DNA from: Clostridia bacterium
Lineage (GTDB): Bacteria; Bacillota_A; Clostridia; Christensenellales; Aristaeellaceae
Assembly (NCBI GenBank): GCA_017399225.1
Contig: JAFQEB010000054.1
Span: 9,204 to 73,203, forward strand
DNA length: 64,000 nucleotides
Reading direction: 5' to 3'
This document shows positions 27,058 to 34,707 of this stretch, piece after piece. The first letter of the stretch is position 1. Each line of letters begins with the position of its first letter. Position numbers and translations under genes: made by a program. The notes beneath the pieces were generated by a model that was given only the letters and a program-made list of their open reading frames with translations, was not told the DNA's origin and searched no databases.

Positions 27058-27753
27058 ATGAAGATCATGTCAGAGCAGCTTTCTGCCGCACGCCGCGCCA
27101 AGGGATATACGCAGGAGCAGTTTGCGGAGATGCTGCATGTGTCCCGGCAGGCGGTGTCCCATTGGGAGAATAGACGCGCCACGCCCGACCTGGGCACCCT
27201 GCAGGAGATCGCCCGGCTGCTGGATCAGCCCGCGCTGCTGTCCCCGGAGGAGCCTGCACAATCGGAAGCCCCTCAGCAGCCGAAGAGCAACCGGAAGGCC
27301 CTGGTTCTATCGGCCTCGCTTCTGCTCGTACTGCTGATCGTCCTGGTCATTGTGATGCACACGCTGAGCGAGAAGCCGCGCGCCGAAGTCGTCGTTAGGC
27401 CGGAAAGCCCCGTGGCCTACCGGCTCCGGAACAGTGATCTTCTCTGGAACGTGATGTTCAGTATCGAGAACGTCTCTGACGTGCCCTTTACGCCGGATTG
27501 CGTCATCGCCTGCTTTTATGTCAACGACCAGCCCGATGACAGCATCACACTCATGGGCGAACAGCTGCATCGCTACATGGGCGGCAAGACCCTCCTTCGG
27601 GATAATGCGCCGCTGCTCATGCCCATAGGAAGCGACAGGCCCTTCTACACCAGCGTTGTCTGCCACACCTACGGCACCGACGAAAACGGGCATCTGCTGC
27701 ACTTCGAAGGCAGCTGTGAACTGAAATATGCCTACGCCCCCGAAGGGGAATGA
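27058..27753 (+). CDS. XRE-type HTH protein with one membrane helix and extracellular domain
   Basis: This 231-residue protein has an N-terminal helix-turn-helix of the phage-repressor type (about residues 5-62: LSAARRAKGYTQEQFAEML, VSRQAVSHWENRRATPD), a single membrane helix (about 83-103) and a C-terminal domain of about 125 residues predicted outside the cell. That domain (RNSDLLWNVMFSIENVSDVP) resembles the immunoglobulin-like DUF5067/FxLYD type domains in general style, but I cannot assign it. The topology suggests a membrane-tethered regulator sensing an outside signal. The following small SHOCT frame overlaps its 3' end. Confidence 0.87.
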   Translation: MKIMSEQLSAARRAKGYTQEQFAEMLHVSRQAVSHWENRRATPDLGTLQEIARLLDQPALLSPEEPAQSEAPQQPKSNRKALVLSASLLLVLLIVLVIVMHTLSEKPRAEVVVRPESPVAYRLRNSDLLWNVMFSIENVSDVPFTPDCVIACFYVNDQPDDSITLMGEQLHRYMGGKTLLRDNAPLLMPIGSDRPFYTSVVCHTYGTDENGHLLHFEGSCELKYAYAPEGE

Positions 27754-27958
27754 CGGCGTAACAGAGCGATCCGTCTGGGGCAGCCTGCGCTCAGGAAGGT
27801 TTTTTCCTGACGGTGAGGAGATTACACCAGAAGAAAAGCCTGGAACTCCTGCTGTATCTGCTATGGACGAGTTAAAGAAATTGAAAGAGCTGCTCGACCT
27901 GGGTATTGTTACACAGGAAGGATTCGATACTAAGAAGAAGCAGCTACTGGGACTGTAA
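27728..27958 (+). CDS. Small SHOCT-domain protein
   Basis: This 76-codon frame ends with a clear SHOCT domain, MDELKKLKELLDLGIVTQEG then FDTKKKQLLGL, a short helix pair normally found at the C-terminus of larger proteins. The ATG overlaps the upstream gene by 26 bases and has no good ribosome binding site; the internal ATG at 27863 would leave just the SHOCT part. The first half (residues 1-45) matches nothing I know, and may be the remnant of a longer fused protein. The function is unknown. Confidence 0.5.
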   Translation: MPTPPKGNDGVTERSVWGSLRSGRFFPDGEEITPEEKPGTPAVSAMDELKKLKELLDLGIVTQEGFDTKKKQLLGL

Positions 27959-28022
27959 TCAAATTGAACAGCCGTCCTCCCCCGCTTCGAGCTTTTGTAT
28001 TCTCTTACCAAAAACACCAATA

Positions 28023-28060
28023 GGAAAGCAGCTGCCCGCATTTACAGGCAGCTGCTTTGC
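28023..28060. terminator. Bidirectional terminator
   Basis: AAAGCAGCTGCC pairs with GGCAGCTGCTTT between convergent genes, with A and T tracts on the two sides. Confidence 0.85.
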
Positions 28061-28061
28061 A

Positions 28062-29003
28062 TTACAGTCCATTCACAATATTCTCCGGCCGCTTCCCTGC
28101 CAGCGCGTCCAGGATCTGCGCTGCACAGGCGGCGGCCATCTCATCGCGGGTCTGAACGGTGTTGGTGCCGATGTGCGGCGTGCAGACCACGTTTGTATGC
28201 GTCAGGAGCCTCTCCGGGATATGTGGCTCATTCGGATAGACGTCCAGGCCCGCGCCGCGCAGACGGCCGCTTTCGAGGGCTTCCAGCAGCGCATCGTGAT
28301 CCACCACCGCGCCCCGGGACGTGTTGATGAGGATCGCCCCGGGCTTCATCCGACTGAAGGCTTCCGCGTTCATCAGCCCGCGGGTCGCATCCGTCAGCGG
28401 GCAGTGCAGGGAGACTACGTCCGCCCGCTCCAGCATTTCCTCCAGAGAGACCGGCTCGCATACTGCCGGATCTGCGCCGCGGCGGCTGTAGCCCAGCACC
28501 TGCATCCCCAAAGCCGAGGCCATTTTCGCCGTGCAGGAGCCGATCCGCCCGTAGCCGATGACGCCAAGGGTCTGCCCGCGAAGGCTGCGGCCCATGTAGC
28601 GACCCATGCCGAACAGAGTCGGCGAGGGCTCCGAGCGCAGGCGCAGGTTCATTTCGCCAATGCGGCGCGAGACCGCCAGCATCAGGCCGATCGCCAGCTC
28701 CGCCGTGTCATGGGTGACTGTATCGGGGATGTTGGTCACGGGCACGCCGCACGCCGCCGCGGCACGGACGTCCACGCCGTCATAGCCTGCGCCGTAGTTG
28801 GCGATGATCCGCAGCTTTTTGCCAAGGCGGATGATATCTCCCGGCAGCTTGCCGCCTGCGACGACCGCATCGGCAGCAGGGATCAGCTGGGCGAGCTCCT
28901 CCATGGAGTAAGCCGCCAGCGGTGCGGGCATGATGATCTCGTGGCCGTACAGCGCGCGCAGACCATCAGCAGGGATGCCGTGGGTAACAAGGATCGTGGC
29001 CAT
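28062..29003 (-). CDS. NAD-dependent D-2-hydroxyacid dehydrogenase
   Basis: This 313-residue dehydrogenase of the SerA/glyoxylate reductase family interconverts 2-hydroxy and 2-oxo acids with NAD(P). Substrate-binding NYGAGYDGVD and Rossmann GVIGYGRIGSCTAKMASALG are present, followed by the catalytic Arg (NTSRGAVVDH), Glu (YPNEP) and His (TPHIGTNT). It lacks the SerA ACT domain, so glyoxylate or hydroxypyruvate reductase is as likely as phosphoglycerate dehydrogenase. The start is the ATG after AAAGGAGG. The opposite gene begins only about 22-28 bases away, and the two are probably functionally linked. Confidence 0.93.
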   Translation of the reverse strand: MATILVTHGIPADGLRALYGHEIIMPAPLAAYSMEELAQLIPAADAVVAGGKLPGDIIRLGKKLRIIANYGAGYDGVDVRAAAACGVPVTNIPDTVTHDTAELAIGLMLAVSRRIGEMNLRLRSEPSPTLFGMGRYMGRSLRGQTLGVIGYGRIGSCTAKMASALGMQVLGYSRRGADPAVCEPVSLEEMLERADVVSLHCPLTDATRGLMNAEAFSRMKPGAILINTSRGAVVDHDALLEALESGRLRGAGLDVYPNEPHIPERLLTHTNVVCTPHIGTNTVQTRDEMAAACAAQILDALAGKRPENIVNGL

Positions 29004-29030
29004 CAAAACGCCTCCTTTGGAGTGATGGAA

Positions 29031-30350
29031 ATGTTGGATGAATACGGGCCGATGCGGGGCATCCACCGGGCCGATACGGTGATCGTCGGCGGGGGGCTGA
29101 CCGGCCTGATGACAGGCGCAGCGCTTGCTGACGCGGGTCTGCGGGTGATCGTGCTGGATGCGCAGCAGCCCGGCAGCGGGGCCGGAAGCAGGTCGGTCAC
29201 GGTGATGGCCGCGCCGGTATATGAGCGCATCGCCAGGCAGCACGATTGGGAAACCGCCCGCCTTTATCTTAAGCGTCTTCAGGAAACGATGACAGAGCTG
29301 TCCTGCCAGCAGCAGGGCATATGCCGGGAAGCAGACGCTTACACCTACGCATTCCTACCCCGGGATCTTCCGGCGCTGGACAGGCAGCTGACGCTCTATG
29401 AGAAGCTGCGTCTGCCGGTCATGATCGCACAGGACGCAGGGGGCTGTCCCTTCCCGGTGGAGCTCTCGCTGATGCTGCCGGGACAGCAGCTGCTGGAGCC
29501 CGAGCGACTGGTAGCCGCTTTGGCGAGCAGGATCATCCGTCGGGGCGGAATGGTATGCGCCAATTCGCGCGTGCTGGACTTCCACAGCGGGCATGTGTAC
29601 ACCCTGAAGGGCCGCGCCGACGCGCCGGTTGTGATCCTGGCGGCAGGCATACCGCCGGGCACAAGATCCCGCAGGCTGCTTTCACTGCTGGAGAATCGGC
29701 GGATGCTTCATTGCAGGCTGACAGGCGGTTTTCCCCTGCACAGCTGTCAGCAGTCTGTCCGGGAGGACGGATTGAGGCTGTCGCCCGGCCCTGGCGGCAT
29801 CACCGCAACCTGGTGTGCCGGACGCACGGGAACACAGTCCGCCGAAGCACGGACTACCCTGTTCCAGCGGGTGCTGCAGGGCCGCCTGAAGGACTGGCAG
29901 CCCGGAGAGGTTTCCTTTTATCAGGAGATCCGGTCTTTGGATGGGCTGCCCGTCATCGGACGGCTGCCGGATATGGGGATGCAGGTTCTGTGCGCGACCG
30001 GCTACAGCGGTCACGGTATCCTGGGCGCGCAGCTGGCAGCAGGGGTGCTGTCACGGCAGGTGCTCGGCAGGGAACGCTTCGACGACCGGCTCTACGCCCC
30101 GGACCGGGCCCTCCCGCGGCGAACGCAGCTGTATGCTCTGGGGCGCCTGCAGGGGATCTTCGCCCGGAACAGCCTGCGCAGGCGCGCGCCGGTTTGTCCG
30201 CACATGGGCTGCCGGCTGCGCTACAGCGTGGAAGCCCGGCGTTGGGAGTGTCCCTTCTGCGGCTCCGTGTTCAGCATGTTCGGGCAGGTTCGCAGCGGCC
30301 CTGCCCTGCGCGGGAAGAGGATCTCCGCCCTCAAAAGGCCGGATCTGTAG
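29031..30350 (+). CDS. FAD-dependent oxidoreductase (DAO type) with Rieske-like C-terminal domain
   Basis: The 439-residue protein has an N-terminal FAD site VIVGGGLTGLMTGAALADAG followed by the DAO fold, including VILAAG and the C-terminal FAD loop DGLPVIGRLPD...GYSGHGI. A Rieske-type [2Fe-2S] module follows (about residues 385-430): CPHMGC, then CPFCGS. Normal Rieske modules of this YhfW-like family read CxH...CPCHG; here the second pair is CxxC rather than CxxH. The ATG eight bases after GGAG is preferred over the ATG at 29025. It oxidises an amine, amino acid or hydroxy acid; the exact substrate is unknown. It is divergent from the dehydrogenase gene. Confidence 0.88.
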   Translation: MLDEYGPMRGIHRADTVIVGGGLTGLMTGAALADAGLRVIVLDAQQPGSGAGSRSVTVMAAPVYERIARQHDWETARLYLKRLQETMTELSCQQQGICREADAYTYAFLPRDLPALDRQLTLYEKLRLPVMIAQDAGGCPFPVELSLMLPGQQLLEPERLVAALASRIIRRGGMVCANSRVLDFHSGHVYTLKGRADAPVVILAAGIPPGTRSRRLLSLLENRRMLHCRLTGGFPLHSCQQSVREDGLRLSPGPGGITATWCAGRTGTQSAEARTTLFQRVLQGRLKDWQPGEVSFYQEIRSLDGLPVIGRLPDMGMQVLCATGYSGHGILGAQLAAGVLSRQVLGRERFDDRLYAPDRALPRRTQLYALGRLQGIFARNSLRRRAPVCPHMGCRLRYSVEARRWECPFCGSVFSMFGQVRSGPALRGKRISALKRPDL

Positions 30351-30352
30351 TA

Positions 30353-30383
30353 AAAGAGCGCAGCCCGTACATCGGCTGCGCCC
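30353..30383 (-). terminator. Terminator of the rimI-side operon
   Basis: GCGCAGCC and GGCTGCGC pair, followed on the minus strand by TCTTTTAC, directly after the rimI stop. Confidence 0.85.
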
Positions 30384-30387
30384 ATCG

Positions 30388-30879
30388 TCACTCGTGTACC
30401 GTTTCTGCCTCGGTAAAATCCGGGTCAGCCTCCGGCATATGATCGCAGACCATGATCAGCGCGTCCTCGCCGTTATCCTCGTAATAGCGCTTTCGCACGC
30501 CGAGCTTGATAAAGCCGAGGGAAACGTAAAGGCTTTGGGCGACCGCGTTGCTCTTGCGGACCTCCAGGGTCGCATAGGCAGCCCCGAGGTTGGACAGGTA
30601 CTGCATCAGGCCATGGGTCAGCCGGCGGCCGATCCCCTGCCCGCGGCAGCTTTCCAGCACGGCAATGTTGGTGATGTGGCTTTCATCCAGGATGATCCAC
30701 GCACCGGCGTAGCCGATGATGCTGCCGTCCTTTTCCGCCACGAGGTAGCGGGCTGCAACGTTTTTCATTTCACTGGCAAAAGCGTCACGGCTCCAGGGGG
30801 TCGGGAAGGTCGCAGCCTCCACCGCCGCAACGCCGTCAACGTCCGCCATGGTCATGCGGCGGATGATCACGTCACTCAT
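30388..30879 (-). CDS. rimI: Ribosomal protein S18-alanine N-acetyltransferase (GNAT)
   Basis: The 163-residue GNAT enzyme acetylates the N-terminal Ala of S18. Its acetyl-CoA loop is SCRGQGIGRRLTHGLM, and the conserved EVRKSNAVAQSLYVSLGF and RKRYYEDNGEDALIM follow as in RimI. It overlaps the tsaB stop by eight bases (ATGAGTGA) and is the last gene in tsaE-tsaB-rimI, a very common order. Confidence 0.95.
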   Translation of the reverse strand: MSDVIIRRMTMADVDGVAAVEAATFPTPWSRDAFASEMKNVAARYLVAEKDGSIIGYAGAWIILDESHITNIAVLESCRGQGIGRRLTHGLMQYLSNLGAAYATLEVRKSNAVAQSLYVSLGFIKLGVRKRYYEDNGEDALIMVCDHMPEADPDFTEAETVHE

Positions 30880-31594
30880 GCCTGGCAGCCTCCGTCAGCT
30901 TCTTGTTCAGCGCGGCGTTGGGCGCGCGCAGGTACATGGGCATCAGGCTGCGGTAATCCGTCGTTTCGGTTTCCAGCGAGGCCAGATAGGCCACCGACGC
31001 AGGGCGCAGATAGGCCCTCTGGGGCTGGGCGAACACGGCCTGCTCCCCCAGCAGCTTTTCCAGCTTTTCACGGTGCACCGGCATACCGTCGCCCACAAAG
31101 AGGAACCGGTCGCCGAAGCTGCGGATAGCGTCCACATACTCCTCCAGCTTCATGGGGGTGTCGGGCATGAGGCGCTCCGGGCGCTGCTCGCCCCAGGAGA
31201 AGGCTGCGCCGTACACCTGCCCGGCACGGGCGTCCTGAATGGGGCAGATCACCCCGCCAAACTCCCCTGCCCCGGCAGCCATTGCCTCCAGCGCATCCAC
31301 CGCGACGCAGGGCTTGCCGTCGTCGCCGTTACGGGAAGCGCCATGGGCCAGACCCTTGAGGGTGCTGACGCCGATGCGCACGCCGGTGAAGGAGCCGGGG
31401 CCGGTCACGCAGGCCAGGCGATCCATATCCATCATGGTAAGCCCGGTAGCCTGGAGCGCGGTGTCGATCATGGGAAGCAGGTTGACCGAGTGGGTCATGC
31501 GGTTGACGGTCGCCGCCTCGTAGACGATGGCGCCGTCTGAAAGGATGGCCACGCCGCAGACGGGGCCGGAGGTATCAATGGCAAGCAGCTTCAG
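30872..31594 (-). CDS. tsaB: tRNA t6A threonylcarbamoyltransferase subunit TsaB, CTG start likely
   Basis: TsaB dimerises with TsaD for N6-threonylcarbamoyladenosine on tRNA. Reading from a CTG gives 240 residues beginning (M)KLLAIDTSGPVCGVAILSDG, exactly the family start, followed by GPGSFTGVRIG. No ATG, GTG or TTG lies between the in-frame tsaE stop and a GTG 14 codons inside the conserved region. AAGAGGG lies 9 bases before the CTG. The gene is in the same frame as tsaE with one TGA between them, so read-through is another possibility, as is a base error. Start at 31552 would remove the conserved first strand. Confidence 0.88.
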   Translation of the reverse strand: MKLLAIDTSGPVCGVAILSDGAIVYEAATVNRMTHSVNLLPMIDTALQATGLTMMDMDRLACVTGPGSFTGVRIGVSTLKGLAHGASRNGDDGKPCVAVDALEAMAAGAGEFGGVICPIQDARAGQVYGAAFSWGEQRPERLMPDTPMKLEEYVDAIRSFGDRFLFVGDGMPVHREKLEKLLGEQAVFAQPQRAYLRPASVAYLASLETETTDYRSLMPMYLRAPNAALNKKLTEAARHE

Positions 31595-31612
31595 GGTCTT
31601 CGCCCTCTTTCG

Positions 31613-32050
31613 TCAAAGATTGATCGTACGGAAATCCCCCATCGGGGTCAGGGTGATCTCCCGTTCATTTTCGCCCACAGGCGTCAGGCGGACAGCCAGA
31701 TGCGTCTCCGGGATCGCCTCCGGGCACTGGCTGGGCCACTCGACCACCGCCACGCCGTCCTCGCCCAGGTACTCATCCATGCCCATTTCGTAGAGCTCAT
31801 CGACACTGTTAAGGCGGTACCAGTCAAAATGGTACAGGGGGATGCGCCCGTCATTATAGACATTGAGGATGGTAAAGGAGGGACTGGTGACCGTGGCTGT
31901 AACACCCAGGCCCTCGGCAATGCCGCGGGTCATTTCGCTCTTGCCAGCCCCCAGGTCGCCCCAGAGGAGAAGCACGTCGCCGGGACGGAGCTGCCGGGCG
32001 AGGCTGCTGCCCAGCGCGCGGGTCTCCTGCGGGGAATGGGTCTTCATCAT
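31613..32050 (-). CDS. tsaE: tRNA t6A biosynthesis ATPase TsaE
   Basis: This 145-residue P-loop ATPase drives turnover of the TsaBD complex in t6A synthesis. Walker A is GDLGAGKSEMTRGI, followed by TSPSFTILNVY, the family-specific HFDWYRL and the WPSQ region with the catalytic VVEWP. It begins two bases after the ribU stop, so it should be read through from the FMN-riboswitch-controlled transcript or from an internal promoter not seen here. Confidence 0.95.
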   Translation of the reverse strand: MMKTHSPQETRALGSSLARQLRPGDVLLLWGDLGAGKSEMTRGIAEGLGVTATVTSPSFTILNVYNDGRIPLYHFDWYRLNSVDELYEMGMDEYLGEDGVAVVEWPSQCPEAIPETHLAVRLTPVGENEREITLTPMGDFRTINL

Positions 32051-32051
32051 A

Positions 32052-32726
32052 TCAAGCCTTTCTCTTCACGCCGTCATGCGCGGTATTCCCGGCGCTCTCC
32101 GGCTTTGCCTGCGGTTTACGCCCCGCGCCCCGCACATGCAGCAGCGGAGAGAGGCGCTTGTACATCACGAAGGTAAGGATGCTGAGGATCACACCCTTCA
32201 GCAGATTAAAGGGAGCGGTAGCAAAGGCCAGCACCTTCCACTCGGAATCAATGATGGGCACGAGCTTCTGGAACAGGCCGACGATCGCTTCCATCGGCAT
32301 ACCCATGGCCAGGGTGTAGAACGGGAACATGATCTTCCAGTTGACAAGCACAGAGATCACGACCATGACCACCGTACCGGTCAGCATACCGATCAGCGCA
32401 TTCTTCCGGTTCTTGTGGCGCTGGTAGATCAGCGCTGCCGGCAGCACATAGGCCGCGCTCATCAGGAAGTCCGCCAGCTCGCCGACGAACTGATTGCTGG
32501 AATGCAGCATACCGGTCAGGTCCTTGATGACCAGGATCGCAAGACCCGGCAGCGGGCCCATGGAAAACGCGCCGAGCAGCACCGGGATGTTGCTCAGATC
32601 CAGCTTATAGATCGGCGGGAAGATCGGGATCTCCGGCCAGTAGAACAGGATCGACGCCAGCGCGCCCAGAATGGCGATGCGGGTCATGTACTGCACGGAC
32701 AGACTGCCTTTGCGGGAATTGGACAT
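32052..32726 (-). CDS. ribU: ECF transporter substrate-binding subunit for riboflavin
   Basis: RibU is the membrane S-component that captures riboflavin and works with a shared EcfAAT module, not present in this window. The 224-residue protein has about six hydrophobic segments, with the typical RIAILGALASILFYWPEIPI opening, FPPIYKLDLSNIPVLLGAF and GELADFLM. An FMN riboswitch is immediately upstream, which settles the vitamin. The ATG is 10 bases after AAGGAGG; an in-frame TTG nine bases upstream is a less likely start. Confidence 0.95.
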   Translation of the reverse strand: MSNSRKGSLSVQYMTRIAILGALASILFYWPEIPIFPPIYKLDLSNIPVLLGAFSMGPLPGLAILVIKDLTGMLHSSNQFVGELADFLMSAAYVLPAALIYQRHKNRKNALIGMLTGTVVMVVISVLVNWKIMFPFYTLAMGMPMEAIVGLFQKLVPIIDSEWKVLAFATAPFNLLKGVILSILTFVMYKRLSPLLHVRGAGRKPQAKPESAGNTAHDGVKRKA

Positions 32727-32847
32727 GGGACACAAGCCTCCTTAAAATACGCACAGCCCCCCGAAGCAATTTCGCTCCAAAGGGGGCAGGGGGACTTCGT
32801 CCCATTTTCCGTTCAGGAAATATGGACGCGCCTCGCCGCTCTCTTCT
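32727..32847 (-). promoter_or_regulatory. Expression platform between FMN aptamer and ribU
   Basis: The 120 bases contain two GC-rich hairpins on the minus strand: GGGACGAAGTCCCC, and a CCCCCTTTGGAGCG...TTCGGGGGG stem ending near GCGTATTTT. The second resembles a terminator, so transcriptional control is likely, with masking of the AAGGAGG as an alternative. Confidence 0.55.
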
Positions 32848-32995
32848 CTCATCCAGACTGTAACTGTCGGCACCGGATTCTCACCGGTTCGGCAGACTTC
32901 ACCGATCCCCCGGAACACGCACTGTATTCCAGAAAACCAGGCAAAGCCTGTTCGCGGGCTGTACCGCCGGTAGGGATTTTCACCCTGCCCCGAAG
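32848..32995 (-). ncRNA. FMN riboswitch (RFN element)
   Basis: The minus strand contains the RFN signature from GGGCAGGGTGAAAATCCC and TACCGGCGGTA through GCCCGCGA to CCGGTGAGAATCCGGTGCCG and CAGTCTGGATGAG. These are the conserved arms of the FMN aptamer. FMN binding would switch off riboflavin uptake by the ribU gene downstream. Confidence 0.96.
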
Positions 32996-33047
32996 AAGCT
33001 TCAAGTGGCTTATGCTGTTTATGGCAGGCAAAACCGCCTGCGCATTC

Positions 33048-33076
33048 ATCATAGCACAGGCGGTTGTATGTGTCAA
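33048..33076 (-). promoter_or_regulatory. Promoter of the FMN riboswitch / ribU transcript
   Basis: TTGACA, 17 bp, TATGAT on the minus strand, starting transcription about 45 bases before the aptamer. A 9-bp inverted repeat (AACCGCCTG at 33032, CAGGCGGTT at 33057) encloses the -10. Confidence 0.88.
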
Positions 33077-33079
33077 GTT

Positions 33080-33157
33080 TTTTGGGGTGCTGCGGATTTC
33101 TTGTGGGCCGGGTGGTTTTTCTGGGGTGCTGCGGATTCCTTGCTGGCCGGCTGGTTG
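33080..33157 (+). repeat. Two imperfect 39-bp tandem repeats
   Basis: The unit GGGGTGCTGCGGATTTCTTG is repeated as GGGGTGCTGCGGATTCCTTG exactly 39 bp later, each followed by a GGCCGG-TGGTT tail. It lies just upstream of the ribU promoter. No gene is supported in it. Confidence 0.75.
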
Positions 33158-33197
33158 GGGAGGTATGGCCTTTCCTTTGGAGCCGCGCGGACTGTTT

Positions 33198-33350
33198 GTG
33201 TGATTCTTTGAATCACACAAAGGCGTCAGGTCGTTTTGCGCTGCGGCGCAGGGCCTCCGGCGGCAAGGGCGCTGCCCTTGACCTGCGAAGGGCCTTCAGC
33301 CCTTTCGAAACCCATCGCGCGATGCAGCGGGTTTGTCCTTTGGCGTAAGC
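33198..33350. repeat. Cluster of short perfect hairpins in the ribU-galK2 gap
   Basis: In order: GTGTGATTC/GAATCACAC, CAAGGGC/GCCCTTG, GAAGGGC/GCCCTTTC and AAACCC/GGGTTT enclosing CGCGCG. The dense series resembles REP-type intergenic repeats more than a simple terminator. No coding frame with a ribosome binding site was found here. Confidence 0.5.
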
Positions 33351-33364
33351 TCCGCGTGTTGCTT

Positions 33365-34651
33365 TTAGAGCTTGATGACTGCGGGGCCCTCGGGACGGAT
33401 GTCCAGCACATGACAGCAGCGCTCGCCAAAGGCCGCTTCCATCATCTCAATGAAGGGCTTCAGCTGAGACTGAGGCACAAAGTTCAGCGTCGTGCCGGCA
33501 AAGCCGCCGCCGTGAATGCGCCATGCACCGTCCTTGTCCAGCAGCATGTGCTCCGCCATCGCCAGCGCCAGGGACAGGCTCTGATCCTCCGGACGGGCGT
33601 AAACGTTCTGCAGATACATGTAGGACGAGCGGCCGGAGCAGATGATCTCCCACATGAAGGCAAACAGATCGTTGCGATCCAGCGCCGCTACCTGGCGTAC
33701 CACGCGCTCGTCCTCCTCAAAGAAGTGAATGGCGCGCATCAGGGCCCGGTCGCTGACCTTGCCCCGCAGGGAGGGCAGCGCCTGGTAGAACTCCTCCGGG
33801 CGCACGCGGCGCAGCCAGGGCTCGCCCAGGAGCTCCGCCACCTGCTTCATCTCAGCAGGAATGGCCGCGTAATCGTCGGTCAGGTCGGCATGGGAGCCGC
33901 CCGTGGCCACCACCACCAGGGAGAAGCCGTACTTGGCGAAGTCGAAGTTCATCGCGCGAACCTCGGGATCGTCGTTGCGGAAGTCCACCGTCACCAGACC
34001 GCCGGCAGAGGAGGCCATCTGATCCAGCAGGCCGCTGGGCTTGCCGAAGTAGACGTTCTCTGCATACTGGCTGAGCTTGGCACGGGTGATGAAATCGATA
34101 TCAAAGTTGTTGTACAGCTTGTCCAGGATGGCGCAGACCAGCACCTCGAAGGCTGCGGAGGAGGACAGGCCGCTGCCGGAAGCCACAGAGGAAGTCACCG
34201 CCGCGTTGAAGCCGCCGATACGGTAGCCCAGCTCCTTCATGCGGGCAGCCACACCGCGCACCAGCGCAGCCGTCGTGCCCTTCTCCCCTTCCACAACGCT
34301 CAGGTCGCTCAGATCCATCACCAGGGGCGCATAGCCGTCGGAATAAATATGAACCTCCATATCGTCACGGGCAGACACGGCAGAGAGCGTATCCAGATTG
34401 ACCGCCGCCGCCAGCACACGGCCGCGGTTGTGATCCGTGTGGTTGCCGCCGATCTCCGTACGGCCGGGCGCGCTGATCAGCAGCACTTCCTTCTCCGTTT
34501 CATGGAAGAGCTCCTCATGACGCTTCACGATACCGGTATAGCGGGCGGTCTGCTCGACCAGCATCCCCTCGCGGTTACCGTACAAATGCATCAGGCGTTC
34601 AATGACCTCGGGGGATTTCAGCTCTCGGATCATGCTCGCGTACTGATTCAT
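33365..34651 (-). CDS. galK: Galactokinase, long form (paralog 2)
   Basis: This 428-residue GHMP kinase is a paralog of the protein at 4477 but has a full N-terminal helix-rich extension of about 60 residues. It carries SAPGRTEIGGNHTDHNRG, ASGSGLSSSAAFEVL and the C-terminal HGGGFAGTTLN. As in the other copy, the usual Glu of GEHTD is Asn. It is downstream of a sugar-type binding protein gene (57-base gap) on the same strand, which suggests use on an imported galactoside or related sugar. The start is the ATG after GGAAGGATGG. Confidence 0.9.
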   Translation of the reverse strand: MNQYASMIRELKSPEVIERLMHLYGNREGMLVEQTARYTGIVKRHEELFHETEKEVLLISAPGRTEIGGNHTDHNRGRVLAAAVNLDTLSAVSARDDMEVHIYSDGYAPLVMDLSDLSVVEGEKGTTAALVRGVAARMKELGYRIGGFNAAVTSSVASGSGLSSSAAFEVLVCAILDKLYNNFDIDFITRAKLSQYAENVYFGKPSGLLDQMASSAGGLVTVDFRNDDPEVRAMNFDFAKYGFSLVVVATGGSHADLTDDYAAIPAEMKQVAELLGEPWLRRVRPEEFYQALPSLRGKVSDRALMRAIHFFEEDERVVRQVAALDRNDLFAFMWEIICSGRSSYMYLQNVYARPEDQSLSLALAMAEHMLLDKDGAWRIHGGGFAGTTLNFVPQSQLKPFIEMMEAAFGERCCHVLDIRPEGPAVIKL

Positions 34652-34707
34652 AGTATCCTACCATCCTTCCGGTTGATTACTGTATCTGTTAAGCTGTAAA
34701 GGTGGAT

